From: an uncultured Coriobacteriaceae bacterium
Lineage (GTDB): Bacteria > Actinomycetota > Coriobacteriia > Coriobacteriales > Atopobiaceae
Length of the DNA: 64,000 nt
Assembly (NCBI GenBank): GCA_900552935.1
Contig: USBN01000003.1
Span: forward strand, 9,457 to 73,456
Direction of reading: 5' to 3'
Part shown: in pieces, positions 1 through 8,632 of the stretch
Layout: each line of letters opens with the position of its first letter
Numbering within the stretch: position 1 is the first letter of the stretch
Position numbers and translations under genes: made by a program
Notes under the pieces: model-generated
What the model saw: the letters and a program-made list of their open reading frames with translations, nothing else
What the model was told of the DNA's origin: nothing
The model's database searches: none

Positions 1-2
1 GC

Positions 3-56
3 CTTGACGACGATGATGACGATGACCTTGACCTTGATGACGGAAAGGACGCCTAA
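3..56 (+). CDS. C-terminal tail of an upstream gene (partial), probably TatA/TatB-like
   Basis: Only the last 17 codons lie inside the window. The frame is open from base 3 and reads a very acidic tail (a run of Asp with Leu, then GKDA) before TAA at 54-56. The stop directly abuts the tatC start, so the two genes are co-transcribed. TatA and TatB proteins often have acidic tails and commonly precede tatC, so a Tat component is the natural guess. No membrane segment or other diagnostic part is visible. Confidence 0.45.
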   Translation, partial: LDDDDDDDLDLDDGKDA

Positions 57-848
57 ATGCCCGTCGGACCTGCAAGAATGCCGCTGCTCGACCACCTGAG
101 CGAGCTGAGGCGGCGCCTCACCATCATCGTCGCGTGCGTGCTTGTGACCACCTGCGTCATCTATATGGCGTCCCCGACGCTCATCCAGCTGCTCATCGAC
201 CCGGTTCGCGAGTTCATGCCGGACGGGGGCAAGCTTTACGTGACCACCGCCCTTGGTGGCTTCACGCTGCGATTCAAGGTCGCGGCGTTCTTTGCCATCA
301 TCGCGTGCTGCCCGATCATCATCTTCCAGGTGCTCGGCTTCTTCATGCCGGCGCTTAAGCCGAGCGAGCAGAAATGGGTCATGCCCACGGTCGCCGCTAT
401 GGTCTTCCTGTTCTTCTTCGGCATGGTGTTCTGTTACTTCATCATCCTGCAGGCGACCTTCGGCTGGATGCTCGACCAGACGGTCGACTTCGCGGACATC
501 TTCGCCAACGCCGAGGACTACATCAACATCATCATGTTGCTCGAGCTCGGCTTTGGCGCCGCCTTCGAGCTGCCGCTCGTGATCTTCTACCTCTCGATCT
601 TCCACCTCGTCCCGTACAAGACCCTGCGAGGCAACTGGCGCAGCGTCTACGTCGGCCTTCTCATCGCCTCCGCCATGGTCACGCCGGACGTCAGCCCAGT
701 CACGATGTTCCTTATGTTCGGCGCCGTCATCGTCCTGTACGAGGCCTCCCTGTTCGTCGCACGCCGCGTTCTCATCGCGCGTGACGGCAAGGAGTCTCTC
801 AAGTGGACGCGAGACGAGTACGCCGAGCACAAGTTCAACGAGGATTAA
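57..848 (+). CDS. tatC: Sec-independent protein translocase TatC
   Basis: Core receptor of the twin-arginine translocase, a six-helix membrane protein that binds Tat signal peptides and exports folded proteins. The 263-residue product carries the N-terminal LLDHLSELRRRL block with the conserved Glu used in signal recognition. It also has the FFMPALKPSEQKW periplasmic-loop block and five to six hydrophobic segments, and its length is normal for the family. An alternative start is the Met at residue 8. The ATG touches the stop of the preceding acidic-tailed gene, and topA begins 3 bases after its stop. A likely client, the Tat-type lipoprotein at 22.6 kb, is in the same window. Confidence 0.96.
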   Translation: MPVGPARMPLLDHLSELRRRLTIIVACVLVTTCVIYMASPTLIQLLIDPVREFMPDGGKLYVTTALGGFTLRFKVAAFFAIIACCPIIIFQVLGFFMPALKPSEQKWVMPTVAAMVFLFFFGMVFCYFIILQATFGWMLDQTVDFADIFANAEDYINIIMLLELGFGAAFELPLVIFYLSIFHLVPYKTLRGNWRSVYVGLLIASAMVTPDVSPVTMFLMFGAVIVLYEASLFVARRVLIARDGKESLKWTRDEYAEHKFNED

Positions 849-851
849 CCC

Positions 852-3551
852 ATGAAGCTCGTCATCACAGAGAAGAACGACGCCGCCGAGAAGATCGCCG
901 CCCTGCTTTCTGAGGTCGGTAAGCCCAAGAAGGACAAGGTCTACGACACGCCTGTCTATCGCTTCCAGCGTGATGGCGAGGAGTGGGTGACGATTGGCCT
1001 GCGAGGCCACATCCTTGCTCCGGATTTCCCCGCTGAGCTCAAGTTCTCTGACGCCCAGGGCTGGTACGCCATCTCCCAGGAGGGAGAGGTGCTGTCGGCT
1101 GACGTTCCGGATGGCCTTGCTCGTCCGCCATTTAAGAAAAAGAAGCCCTTCCTCGAGGATGGCGTCGACATCAAGGGCTGGAAGGTTCCGAGCCTGCCCT
1201 ATCTCGTCTGGGCCCCCGTCGAGAAGCTTCCGGCGGAGAAGGGCATCATTCGCGCCCTCAAGAACCTGGCCAAGAAGGCGGATTCCGTCGTCATTGGCAC
1301 TGACTTTGACCGCGAGGGCGAGCTCATTGGGTCTGACGCTCTTTCGCAGGTGCTCGAGGTGAACCCTGATGTTCCCGTGACGCGCGCTCGCTATTCGGCC
1401 TATACGCGAGCGGAGATCGAGCACGCCTTCGCTAACCTCGTGGAGCTTGACCAGAACCTCGCTGACGCCGGCGAGTCCCGTCAGTACATCGACCTCATCT
1501 GGGGCGCCGCCCTCACGCGCTATCTCACGATGGCGCGCTTTGGCGGCTTTGGCAACGTCCGTAGCGCTGGCCGTGTGCAGACGCCTACGCTCGCCCTCGT
1601 GGTCGAGCGCGAGCGCGAGCGCCTCGCCTTCGTTCCGGAGGACTACTGGGTCATCAACGGCCACGCTTCTGCTGTTGGTGCCTCGGAGGACGAGCACTTC
1701 AAGATCTCCCATGCCAAGGGTCGCTTCTCGGTCGAGGCCGAGGCGACCGAGGCGTACGGTCACGTGCAGGACGCAACCACGGGCACCGTCACCTCGGTGA
1801 CGAAGAAGAGCCGCACGCAGCGTCCGCCCGCGCCGTTCAACACGACGAGCCTCCAGGCTGCCGCCGCGTCCGAGGGCCTTTCTCCGGCGCGTACCATGCG
1901 TCTTGCCGAGAGCCTCTACATGGACGGCCTTATCTCGTATCCGCGCGTTGACAACACCGTTTATCCGCCGTCCCTCGACCTGCGCGCCACCGCCAAGATG
2001 CTCGCAGGCGTTCCGCAGTATGCGCCCTACGTGGCCAAGCTCACGGCGGCGCCTGAGATGCACGCAACGCGTGGCAAGCAGTTCGACACGGACCACCCGC
2101 CCATCTATCCCACCGGCGTGGCTGATCCTAGCAAGCTCGAGCCTGCCGCATGGAAGCTCTATAACCTCATCGCGCGTCGTTTCCTCGCGACGCTCTCTGA
2201 TCCTGCGACCATCGAGGGAACCAAGCTCGCGATCGACGTTGCGGGCGAGCCCTTCCAGGCGAGCGGCGATGTCCTCAAGGACCCAGGCTTCCGCGCCATC
2301 TATCCCTTTGGTCTCAAGAAGGACGAGCAGCTTCCCGAGCTTGCGGAAGGTGACGCTGTCGACGTCTTCGGCATTAACCTCGAGGCCAAGCAGACGGAGC
2401 CTCCCGCGCGCTACAGCCAGGGCAAGCTCATCCAGGAGATGGAGAAGCGCGGCCTTGGCACCAAGTCGACGCGCGCGAGCATCATCGAGCGCCTCTATAC
2501 GGTCAAGTACCTCAAGAACGATCCGGTCGAGCCAAGTCAGCTCGGCATGGCCATCATCGATGCCCTCCACGAGTTCGCTCCGCGCATCACGACGTCGGAC
2601 ATGACGAGTGAGCTCGAGCAGGACATGACGAAGGTCGCTGAGGGCACCGACACTCAGAATCAGGTCGTCTATCACTCGCGCGCGCTGCTCGCCGGCATGC
2701 TCGATGCGCTTATCGAGCACAAGGATGACCTCGGCGAAGCGATTGCCGATGCCGTCACGGCGGATGCCCGCGTGGGCGCCTGCCCCAAGTGCGGCAAGGA
2801 TCTCGTTATCAAGTCGAGCGCCAAGACCCGTGGCAGCTTCGTTGGCTGCATGGGTTGGCCGGACTGTGACGTCACCTACCCGCTGCCCTCCGGCGTGCGC
2901 TATGAGGCCATCGAGGGAGAGGGTGCCGTGTGTCCCGAGTGCGGCGCTCCGCGTATCAAGTGCAAGCCTTTCCGCGCCAAGGCGTATGAGATTTGCATCA
3001 ACCCGAAGTGCCCCACCAACTACGAGCCTGACCTCAAGGTTGGCGAGTGCCGCGCCTGTGCCGAGGCCGGTCGTCATGGCGACCTTATCGCCCACAAGAG
3101 CGAGCGCACGGGCAAGCGCTTCATCCGTTGCACCAACTATGAGGAGTGCGGAACGAGCTATCCGCTCCCGGCGCGTGGCAAGCTCACTGCGACGGACGAG
3201 ACGTGCCCCGAGTGCGGCGCGCCCATGATCATCGTCGAGACGGCGCGCGGTCCGTGGAAGAAGTGCGTGAACATGGACTGCCCCACGAACGAGCGCAAGA
3301 CGCCCGCCCGTGGTCGCGGCGCGCGAGCCACGGAGACCAAGGCCGCGGCGAAGACCACGACCAAGGCTGCAAGCTCCAAGAAGGCTGCTGCTGAGAAGGA
3401 GCCCGCTGATAAGGCGCCCGCCAAGAAGGCATCCGCCAAAAAGTCGACTGCCAAGAAGTCGACTGCCAAGAAGGCGACTGCTGAGAAGGCATCCGCCAAA
3501 AAGACGACCAAGAGCGCGACCTCCTCGCGCAAGAAGACTAGTAAGGAATAA
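852..3551 (+). CDS. topA: Type IA DNA topoisomerase I with four Cys4 motifs and a Lys/Ala tail
   Basis: Relaxes negatively supercoiled DNA through a 5'-phosphotyrosine intermediate. The 899-residue protein starts with a Toprim domain (ITEKNDAAEKIA near residue 5, then GTDFDREGELIG near 150). The active-site Tyr lies in GLISYPRVDNT, near residue 363. Four CxxC-type zinc-binding modules follow between about residues 643 and 810. The last 90 residues are a low-complexity Ala/Lys/Thr tail with AKKS-type repeats, like the lysine-rich tails of actinobacterial topoisomerases that help DNA binding and processivity. It lies in the tatC-ricT run, with the next gene starting 4 bases downstream. Confidence 0.96.
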   Translation: MKLVITEKNDAAEKIAALLSEVGKPKKDKVYDTPVYRFQRDGEEWVTIGLRGHILAPDFPAELKFSDAQGWYAISQEGEVLSADVPDGLARPPFKKKKPFLEDGVDIKGWKVPSLPYLVWAPVEKLPAEKGIIRALKNLAKKADSVVIGTDFDREGELIGSDALSQVLEVNPDVPVTRARYSAYTRAEIEHAFANLVELDQNLADAGESRQYIDLIWGAALTRYLTMARFGGFGNVRSAGRVQTPTLALVVERERERLAFVPEDYWVINGHASAVGASEDEHFKISHAKGRFSVEAEATEAYGHVQDATTGTVTSVTKKSRTQRPPAPFNTTSLQAAAASEGLSPARTMRLAESLYMDGLISYPRVDNTVYPPSLDLRATAKMLAGVPQYAPYVAKLTAAPEMHATRGKQFDTDHPPIYPTGVADPSKLEPAAWKLYNLIARRFLATLSDPATIEGTKLAIDVAGEPFQASGDVLKDPGFRAIYPFGLKKDEQLPELAEGDAVDVFGINLEAKQTEPPARYSQGKLIQEMEKRGLGTKSTRASIIERLYTVKYLKNDPVEPSQLGMAIIDALHEFAPRITTSDMTSELEQDMTKVAEGTDTQNQVVYHSRALLAGMLDALIEHKDDLGEAIADAVTADARVGACPKCGKDLVIKSSAKTRGSFVGCMGWPDCDVTYPLPSGVRYEAIEGEGAVCPECGAPRIKCKPFRAKAYEICINPKCPTNYEPDLKVGECRACAEAGRHGDLIAHKSERTGKRFIRCTNYEECGTSYPLPARGKLTATDETCPECGAPMIIVETARGPWKKCVNMDCPTNERKTPARGRGARATETKAAAKTTTKAASSKKAAAEKEPADKAPAKKASAKKSTAKKSTAKKATAEKASAKKTTKSATSSRKKTSKE

Positions 3552-3555
3552 CTGC

Positions 3556-4389
3556 ATGTTCGAGGTGACACCGGTTCCTGAAGGCTTGGCGCGCGTTCGC
3601 TTCATCGCGTCTGACATGGACGGGTCCCTCCTCACGAACGCCTCCGTTCTCCCCGAAGGTTTCGAGGAGCGCGTTGACGCGCTCGCGAGCGTGGGGACGC
3701 TCTTCTCTGCCGCCAGCGGAAGGCCCCTCTATACTCTCGAGGACAATCTCGGCCACCTTGGTCACAAGATCATGCTGATTGGCGACAACGGTGGCGTTAT
3801 CAGCCGAAATGGCAAGGTCATCTACCAGGCAGATCTTCCGGTTGAGGTGTACCGCCGTATGGCGCGCATCACGCATGAGAAGGGCGACGTGGGTCTCATC
3901 TGCGGCGTTGATGCCTGCTATGTCGAGCCTAACGCGAAGCCGTACGAGGACTATTTCCGCACCTTCTACACGCGCGTGGTCTACGTGGACGACCTCGCCA
4001 AGGTCGATGCTCCCGCCGATAAGTACACGGTCTACTTCCCGAACAACGATGCCTCCGAGCGCCAGGCGGAGTATGCCGCGGCCATCGGCGGAGACTACAC
4101 CTTCGCTTGCGGCGGCATCATGTGGCTCGATGTCATGCCCGAGGGCGTGAGCAAGGGTAACGCCATGCGCCGAATCTCCGAGCTCTGTGGCATCGGCCTT
4201 GACGAGATGCTCGCCTTTGGCGACGCCCCCAACGACGCGGATATGCTCGAGACCGTTGGCTTTGGCTACATGATGGCTAACGCTCAGTCCTGCATGGCAA
4301 ACCATGCGAGCCTCGTGGCACCCAGCAACGAGGACCGTGGCGTGCTCCAGGTGATTGACCAGGTCGTTGCCGCAAGGCAGGCGATCTAG
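3556..4389 (+). CDS. HAD-superfamily Cof-type phosphatase
   Basis: Predicted cytosolic phosphohydrolase of the haloacid dehalogenase superfamily, subclass IIB (Cof/YbjI-like), acting on small sugar or cofactor phosphates. The true substrate cannot be read from sequence. The DxD nucleophile motif is IASDMDGSLLT near residues 17-27, and the C-terminal metal-binding motif is GDAPNDADML. I place the start at the ATG right after the topA stop. The frame stays open further upstream, but only because it runs through the Lys/Ala repeat region of topA. The 277-residue length is typical. The stop at 4387-4389 abuts the tmk GTG, so translation is probably coupled. Confidence 0.88.
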   Translation: MFEVTPVPEGLARVRFIASDMDGSLLTNASVLPEGFEERVDALASVGTLFSAASGRPLYTLEDNLGHLGHKIMLIGDNGGVISRNGKVIYQADLPVEVYRRMARITHEKGDVGLICGVDACYVEPNAKPYEDYFRTFYTRVVYVDDLAKVDAPADKYTVYFPNNDASERQAEYAAAIGGDYTFACGGIMWLDVMPEGVSKGNAMRRISELCGIGLDEMLAFGDAPNDADMLETVGFGYMMANAQSCMANHASLVAPSNEDRGVLQVIDQVVAARQAI

Positions 4390-5082
4390 GTGCTTCGTTC
4401 GGAGGCGGCGGCCGCTCGCCCTGGCGCGTTCGTGACCCTCGAGGGCGTTGATGGCGCGGGCAAGACCACGCAGGTGGTGCGCCTCGCCGAGCGCCTCGAG
4501 GCGTGTGGCCGCGAGGTCGTCCGTCTGCGCGAGCCGGGCGGTACCGCGATCTCCGAGAGGATCCGCGCCCTTTTGCTTGACCCCGAAAACTCCGAGATGG
4601 CCCCTGAGTGTGAGCTGCTGCTCTTCGAAGCTTCGCGCGCCCAGCTCGTGCGCGAGGTGATCGAGCCTGCGCTCGCGCGTGGTGCCGTCGTGGTGTGTGA
4701 CCGCTTCTATGACTCGACCCATGCCTACCAGGCCGGCGGCCGCGGCTTCGATGACGCCCTCGTGCGCCGCGCGAACGAGCTCGGTTGTTGTGGCGTCCAT
4801 CCTGATGTGACGCTCGTCCTCGACATGGATCCGGGGCTAGCGTTCGAGCGCGCGGGTGCGCGGGGCGAGCACGATCGCATGGAGGCAGAGGGCCTCGCCT
4901 TCCAGCGTCGTGTGCGCGAGGACTATCGTCAGCTTGCGGAGGCCGAGCCAGCTCGTGTGTGCCTCGTCGATGCGGCTGGTGCGCCCGACGAGGTATACGC
5001 GCGCCTCGAGGAAACCCTGGCGGCTGTCTTGCCAGGCCTGTTTGAGGGCGTCGCGGCTCAGGAGAACAATCATGGCGAATGA
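4390..5082 (+). CDS. tmk: Thymidylate kinase
   Basis: Phosphorylates dTMP to dTDP with ATP, the committed step of dTTP supply. The P-loop GVDGAGKTT sits near residues 18-27, the DRFYDS motif near 103, and the lid region RGEHDRME near 158. The 230-residue length is slightly above the usual 205-215 because of an Ala-rich N-terminus. The start is a GTG immediately after the stop of the HAD gene. A later start is possible, but the Walker motif leaves little room. The gene overlaps holB by 11 bases, the widely conserved tmk-holB arrangement. Confidence 0.95.
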   Translation: MLRSEAAAARPGAFVTLEGVDGAGKTTQVVRLAERLEACGREVVRLREPGGTAISERIRALLLDPENSEMAPECELLLFEASRAQLVREVIEPALARGAVVVCDRFYDSTHAYQAGGRGFDDALVRRANELGCCGVHPDVTLVLDMDPGLAFERAGARGEHDRMEAEGLAFQRRVREDYRQLAEAEPARVCLVDAAGAPDEVYARLEETLAAVLPGLFEGVAAQENNHGE

Positions 5083-6226
5083 CGCTGGCAAGGACATCCC
5101 CGCCGCATTCTCGCGCGTCGAGGGTCAGCCACGCGTGCGCGACTTCTTCGCCGCCGCCGTGAGCGAGCATCGCGTAGGCCATGCCTACCTCTTCCTGGGG
5201 GCTCCGGGCTCTGGCCAGCAGGAGGCGGCCATGGCGCTCGCGGAGTGCCTCGTCTGCCCCAAGGGCGGTTGCGACTCGTGTGACGAATGCATCCGCGTGG
5301 CACATCGCACGCATCCGGACGTCCACTGGCTCTCGCCCGAGGGCGCGAGCGGCTACGTCGTCGAGCAGGTGCGCCAGCTCATCGCGGACGTCTCGCTCGC
5401 TCCGGTGCGCGCCAACGCGAAGGTCTACATTCTCGACCGTGTCGACACGCTGCGCGAGGCTTCGGCGAATGCCCTGCTCAAGACCATCGAGGAGCCGCCA
5501 GAGGGAGTGGTCTTCATTCTCATGGCGCGTACGGCTGATGCCGTGCTGCCCACGATTTCATCTCGCTGTCAGCTCGTGCCCTTCCGCGTGAGCGATCCCG
5601 CCGAAGCGGCTCGTCGCGTCGCCCTTACCTGTGGTGTGGCCGAGAACAATCCCGCCGCAAGGATTGCGCTTGCCGTGACGGGCACACCCGAACGCGCCTG
5701 TGACTATCTTCGCTCCCCGGCGCGTCGTGAGGCTCGTAGGCTCATGGTCCGCACGCTCGACGCCCTTGCCGCGGATGACTCTTGGGACGTGCTCTGTGCT
5801 GCTCGCGACCTTGCCGTCGCGGCCAAGGTCCCACTCGATGATGTCCGCGCGGATCAGGAGCGTGCCGCCGAGGAGAGCGCAGACTACCTTTCCTCGAAAG
5901 CCCAGAAGCTTGTGGAGCAGCGTAACAAGCGCGAGCTCACCGCCCGCGAGCGTTCGGGTATCATTGAACTTCTAGCAGCAGCTGACTCGCTTTTGCGGGA
6001 TGTCCTCATGCGCGTGAGCGGTGTGGACGCCCCCATCGTGAACGTCGACTGCGAGGACGTCGTCTCGCGTCTCTCCGCCCGCACCGATGTTGCGGGGGCT
6101 CTTCGCGCCCTCGATGCCGTGAGCCACGCGGAAGGTGACCTCGCCCACAACGTATCCCCCCAGCTGGCTCTTGAAGTCATGCTGTGCTCTTGCAAGGAGG
6201 CACTATGCCCACCGTCATTCCGGTGA
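5072..6226 (+). CDS. holB: DNA polymerase III delta' subunit
   Basis: Clamp-loader subunit that helps place the beta clamp on DNA. The P-loop region is degenerate (GAPGSGQQEAA, lacking the GKT), as is usual for the non-hydrolysing delta' subunit. A four-Cys zinc module (CLVC...CDSCDEC) lies near residues 50-65, and the sensor-type SSRCQ motif near residue 165. The frame is open upstream of 5072. I choose this ATG because it makes a normal N-terminus (AFSRVEGQPRVRDFF) and a tight overlap with tmk. The product is 384 residues. It overlaps the ricT start by 22 bases. Confidence 0.93.
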   Translation: MANDAGKDIPAAFSRVEGQPRVRDFFAAAVSEHRVGHAYLFLGAPGSGQQEAAMALAECLVCPKGGCDSCDECIRVAHRTHPDVHWLSPEGASGYVVEQVRQLIADVSLAPVRANAKVYILDRVDTLREASANALLKTIEEPPEGVVFILMARTADAVLPTISSRCQLVPFRVSDPAEAARRVALTCGVAENNPAARIALAVTGTPERACDYLRSPARREARRLMVRTLDALAADDSWDVLCAARDLAVAAKVPLDDVRADQERAAEESADYLSSKAQKLVEQRNKRELTARERSGIIELLAAADSLLRDVLMRVSGVDAPIVNVDCEDVVSRLSARTDVAGALRALDAVSHAEGDLAHNVSPQLALEVMLCSCKEALCPPSFR

Positions 6227-7791
6227 AATTCGCTTATGCCACGCGCGACCTTTGGTTCGATCCCCGTGAGACCGGCGCCGTCGAGGGCGATCACGTCATC
6301 TGCTCGACCGAGCGCGGCACCGAGATGGGCCTCGCCACGGGCGATCCGATGGAGATAGACGAGGCGGAGCTCAACCGCAAGACCGACGGCGCGGCCCTGA
6401 AGCCCGTCGTTCGTATTGCGGGGGAGGAGGATTTCGTTCGCGCCGACGAGCTTTCGACGCGTGGCGACGCGGCTATGCCCACCTTCCGCAGACTCGTCTC
6501 CAAGAGCGGTCTCGACATGAAGCCCGTCGGCGTCGAGTACATCTTTGGCGGAGAGAAGGTCGTCTGCTACTTCTCCGCGGATGAGCGAATCGACTTCCGC
6601 CAGCTCGTGCGTGATCTTTCGCGTGAGCTCCATGAGCGTGTTGACATGCGTCAGGTGGGCGTGCGTGAGGAGGCGGCGCTCGTGGGCGGCTTTGGCCACT
6701 GTGGCCAGGAGCTGTGTTGCGCGCGCTTTGGCAGCGGTTTCGAGCCCGTCTCGATTCGCATGGCCAAGGAGCAGGACCTTCCGCTGAACTCGAACAAGAT
6801 ATCTGGTGCCTGCGGCCGCCTTATGTGCTGCCTGCGCTACGAGTTCGAGGCGTACCGTGACTTCAAGCAGCGCGCGCCCAAGAAGAACGCCGTTATCCAG
6901 ACCCCGCTCGGTACCGCCAAGATCATTGAGTATGACACCCCGAAGGAACAGCTGGCCCTTCGCCTCGAGAACGGCAAGCAAATCCGCATCCCGCTCGCCG
7001 AGATGGAGACCTCGGATGCCGCGCGCAAGAAGAGCGAGGAGCTTGGTTGTCCCTGTCGTCCTGACACAGTTGTTCGTTCGACCATGGACCGCCTGGCGAG
7101 CCCCGAGGTTCGTGCCGCGCTTGAGGAGCTTGATCGCAAGAACGGCCTCCTGCCCGACCAGACCTTCTCCGAGGATGACCTCTTCGTGACGGAGGAGCGC
7201 AGTCGTCGCCGTCGTAACAAGGGTGGCAACAAGGGTGGCTCCGCCTCTGGTGCATCGCAGCAGGCGTCTGCCACGTCTGAGCAGCCTGCCGAGACGAGCA
7301 CGCGTAAGCGTCGTCGTCGCAAGACCGTCGAGATTTCCGGCGATGCCGCCGAGAAGCTTCCGGGCCAGGGCAACATGAACGAGGCCAAGCAGAGCGCTCC
7401 GGGCGAGGGTCGCAGGTCTCGTCGCCGTCGTCACCATGCCGAGGGCGAGGTTGTGGCTTCCGGCGAGGCCCAGCAGCAGCCGCGCGAGCAGAAGCCACAG
7501 CGCGAGGATGCTGCCGAGCAGGGTAATGCCGCCCCCAAGCGCCGTCGCCGCCGTCCCGGCGACAAGGGTGGCGCCGCTGCGGTCGATGCTAGCTCGCAGC
7601 AGCCGCGCCAGAAGCGCGCGCGCAAGCAGCAGGCTGGCCAGCCCGGGGACTCCCAGCAGCGTGAGGGCAAGCAGCAGCGCGGCGGACAGGCTAGCGAGTC
7701 CCAGCAGTCCGGGGATGCTCCCAAGAAGCGTCGTCGCCGTCGTCACCGCAGCGGCGGCTCGTCCGAAGGCGGCGCCCCTGCAGCCGAGTAA
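6205..7791 (+). CDS. ricT: PSP1/RicT family protein with a long Arg-rich C-terminal extension
   Basis: RicT (YaaT) belongs to the Ric complex, which in Bacillus carries Fe-S clusters and modulates RNase Y-dependent RNA processing; this role is known for the family, not shown here. The conserved core fills residues 1 to about 290 and includes the Cys-rich motifs CGQELCCARF and CGRLMCCLRYE. The remaining roughly 200 residues are disordered, with about six clusters of consecutive Arg/Lys separated by Gln, Ser, Gly and Glu linkers. The start at 6205 is fixed by AAGGAGG at 6194-6200, four bases upstream. The gene overlaps the end of holB, the classic tmk-holB-ricT order. Confidence 0.9.
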   Translation: MPTVIPVKFAYATRDLWFDPRETGAVEGDHVICSTERGTEMGLATGDPMEIDEAELNRKTDGAALKPVVRIAGEEDFVRADELSTRGDAAMPTFRRLVSKSGLDMKPVGVEYIFGGEKVVCYFSADERIDFRQLVRDLSRELHERVDMRQVGVREEAALVGGFGHCGQELCCARFGSGFEPVSIRMAKEQDLPLNSNKISGACGRLMCCLRYEFEAYRDFKQRAPKKNAVIQTPLGTAKIIEYDTPKEQLALRLENGKQIRIPLAEMETSDAARKKSEELGCPCRPDTVVRSTMDRLASPEVRAALEELDRKNGLLPDQTFSEDDLFVTEERSRRRRNKGGNKGGSASGASQQASATSEQPAETSTRKRRRRKTVEISGDAAEKLPGQGNMNEAKQSAPGEGRRSRRRRHHAEGEVVASGEAQQQPREQKPQREDAAEQGNAAPKRRRRRPGDKGGAAAVDASSQQPRQKRARKQQAGQPGDSQQREGKQQRGGQASESQQSGDAPKKRRRRRHRSGGSSEGGAPAAE

Positions 7792-7867
7792 CTAGCGGAT
7801 CTAACGTTATAGCGCGGCGGGCGCCGTGCCCGTCTCCCACTCAGTCGAGTAGCTAGCGGATCTACAG
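7785..7867. repeat. Pair of 22-bp direct repeats spanning the ricT stop
   Basis: CGAGTAACTAGCGGATCTAA (from 7785) and CGAGTAGCTAGCGGATCTAC (from 7846) are near-identical and start 61 bp apart. The first copy contains the ricT stop codon. It looks like a local duplication of the gene end. Confidence 0.6.
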
Positions 7868-7880
7868 CGATAACGTCATC

Positions 7881-7911
7881 GCGGGTGGCGGGCGGCATGC
7901 CCGTCACCCGC
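7881..7911. terminator. Strong hairpin between ricT and dtd
   Basis: Arms GCGGGTGGCGGGC and GCCCGTCACCCGC pair over 13 bp with one G-U and a 5-base loop. Only a weak T-rich stretch follows. It lies between convergent genes and may end transcripts from both sides. Confidence 0.5.
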
Positions 7912-7998
7912 GAGTTCTTTGCGCAGCAAAGCTGTCTGAGCGGGGGATGGGCATGCTGTCCGCACCCCTCCCACGCGATGCTCGGCGCGGTTGGACGC

Positions 7999-8451
7999 CT
8001 ACAGCTCGGTGGTGTCGAGCCAGATGGTGAAAGGGCCGTCGTTAACGAGGGAGACCTCCATCATCGCGCCAAAGATGCCGCGCCCGACGTGCTTGGAGCC
8101 AAGGTCTGCCTCTACGAGTTCGCAAAAGCGCTCGTAGAGGTTGTTGGCGAGCTCTGGTCCGGCGGCATCGGTGAAGGATGGCCTGCGCCCACGGCGGCAA
8201 TTGGCATAGAGCGTGAACTGGCTTACGACGAGCGCCTCGCCTGCCACATCAGCTAGCGAGAGATTGGTCTTTCCGTTCTCGTCCTCGAAGATGCGCAGGC
8301 CAGAGATCTTGTTCCAAAGTTTTGCCGCCGTTGCCTCGTCATCATCATGGCCAACGCCGAGGAGAACGAGCAAACCCCTGCCGCAACTCCCGACACTCTC
8401 GCCGGAAACTGACACGTTCGCCTGCGTTACGCGCTGAATGAGAGCTCGCAC
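7999..8451 (-). CDS. dtd: D-aminoacyl-tRNA deacylase
   Basis: Removes D-amino acids mischarged onto tRNA. The 150-residue protein has both family signatures: SQFTLYANCRRGRRPSF around the active site, and NDGPFTIWLDT, the Gly-cisPro motif region. I take the GTG at 8451 as start because it gives the canonical N-terminus MRALIQRVTQANVSV. The frame continues upstream only through the repeat cluster at 8466-8600. GAGAAAGG upstream is a weak ribosome binding site. It is convergent with ricT. Confidence 0.93.
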   Translation of the reverse strand: MRALIQRVTQANVSVSGESVGSCGRGLLVLLGVGHDDDEATAAKLWNKISGLRIFEDENGKTNLSLADVAGEALVVSQFTLYANCRRGRRPSFTDAAGPELANNLYERFCELVEADLGSKHVGRGIFGAMMEVSLVNDGPFTIWLDTTEL

Positions 8452-8465
8452 TTCGTTGCCTTTCT

Positions 8466-8600
8466 CGGATGTCTGACAAGGGGATAGCCGTTCCTGACGG
8501 ATGTCTGACAAGGGGATAGCTGTTCCTGGCGGATATCTAACAAGCGGGTGGCTTCCAGACTGCCAGCCGACAGATAAGCGGGTGACTTCCCGACGGCCGG
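8466..8600. repeat. Cluster of about four degenerate 32-bp tandem repeats
   Basis: Two near-identical 32-bp units start at 8466 and 8498, with the core GTCTGACAAGGGGATAGC. Two more divergent units begin at about 8530 and 8562, containing AACAAGCGGGTGGCTTCC and a similar string. A final GGGAAGCCACC is complementary to the GTGGCTTCC of unit 3, so the array can fold on itself. It sits between dtd and the upstream M32 gene, where a promoter or terminator would be expected. Confidence 0.7.
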
Positions 8601-8632
8601 CCGACAGGCGGGAAGCCACCGCTTGCAAATGC

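Noticed and set aside
4277..5326. Overlapping - strand frames through tmk and holB rich in Arg/Pro
   Set aside because: Arg/Pro-rich translations of GC-rich antisense; no motif, no ribosome binding site, and they overlap essential genes in conserved order.
8466..8600. CRISPR array
   Set aside because: The 32-bp units are contiguous, with no spacers between them and degrading similarity, and no cas genes are in the window.
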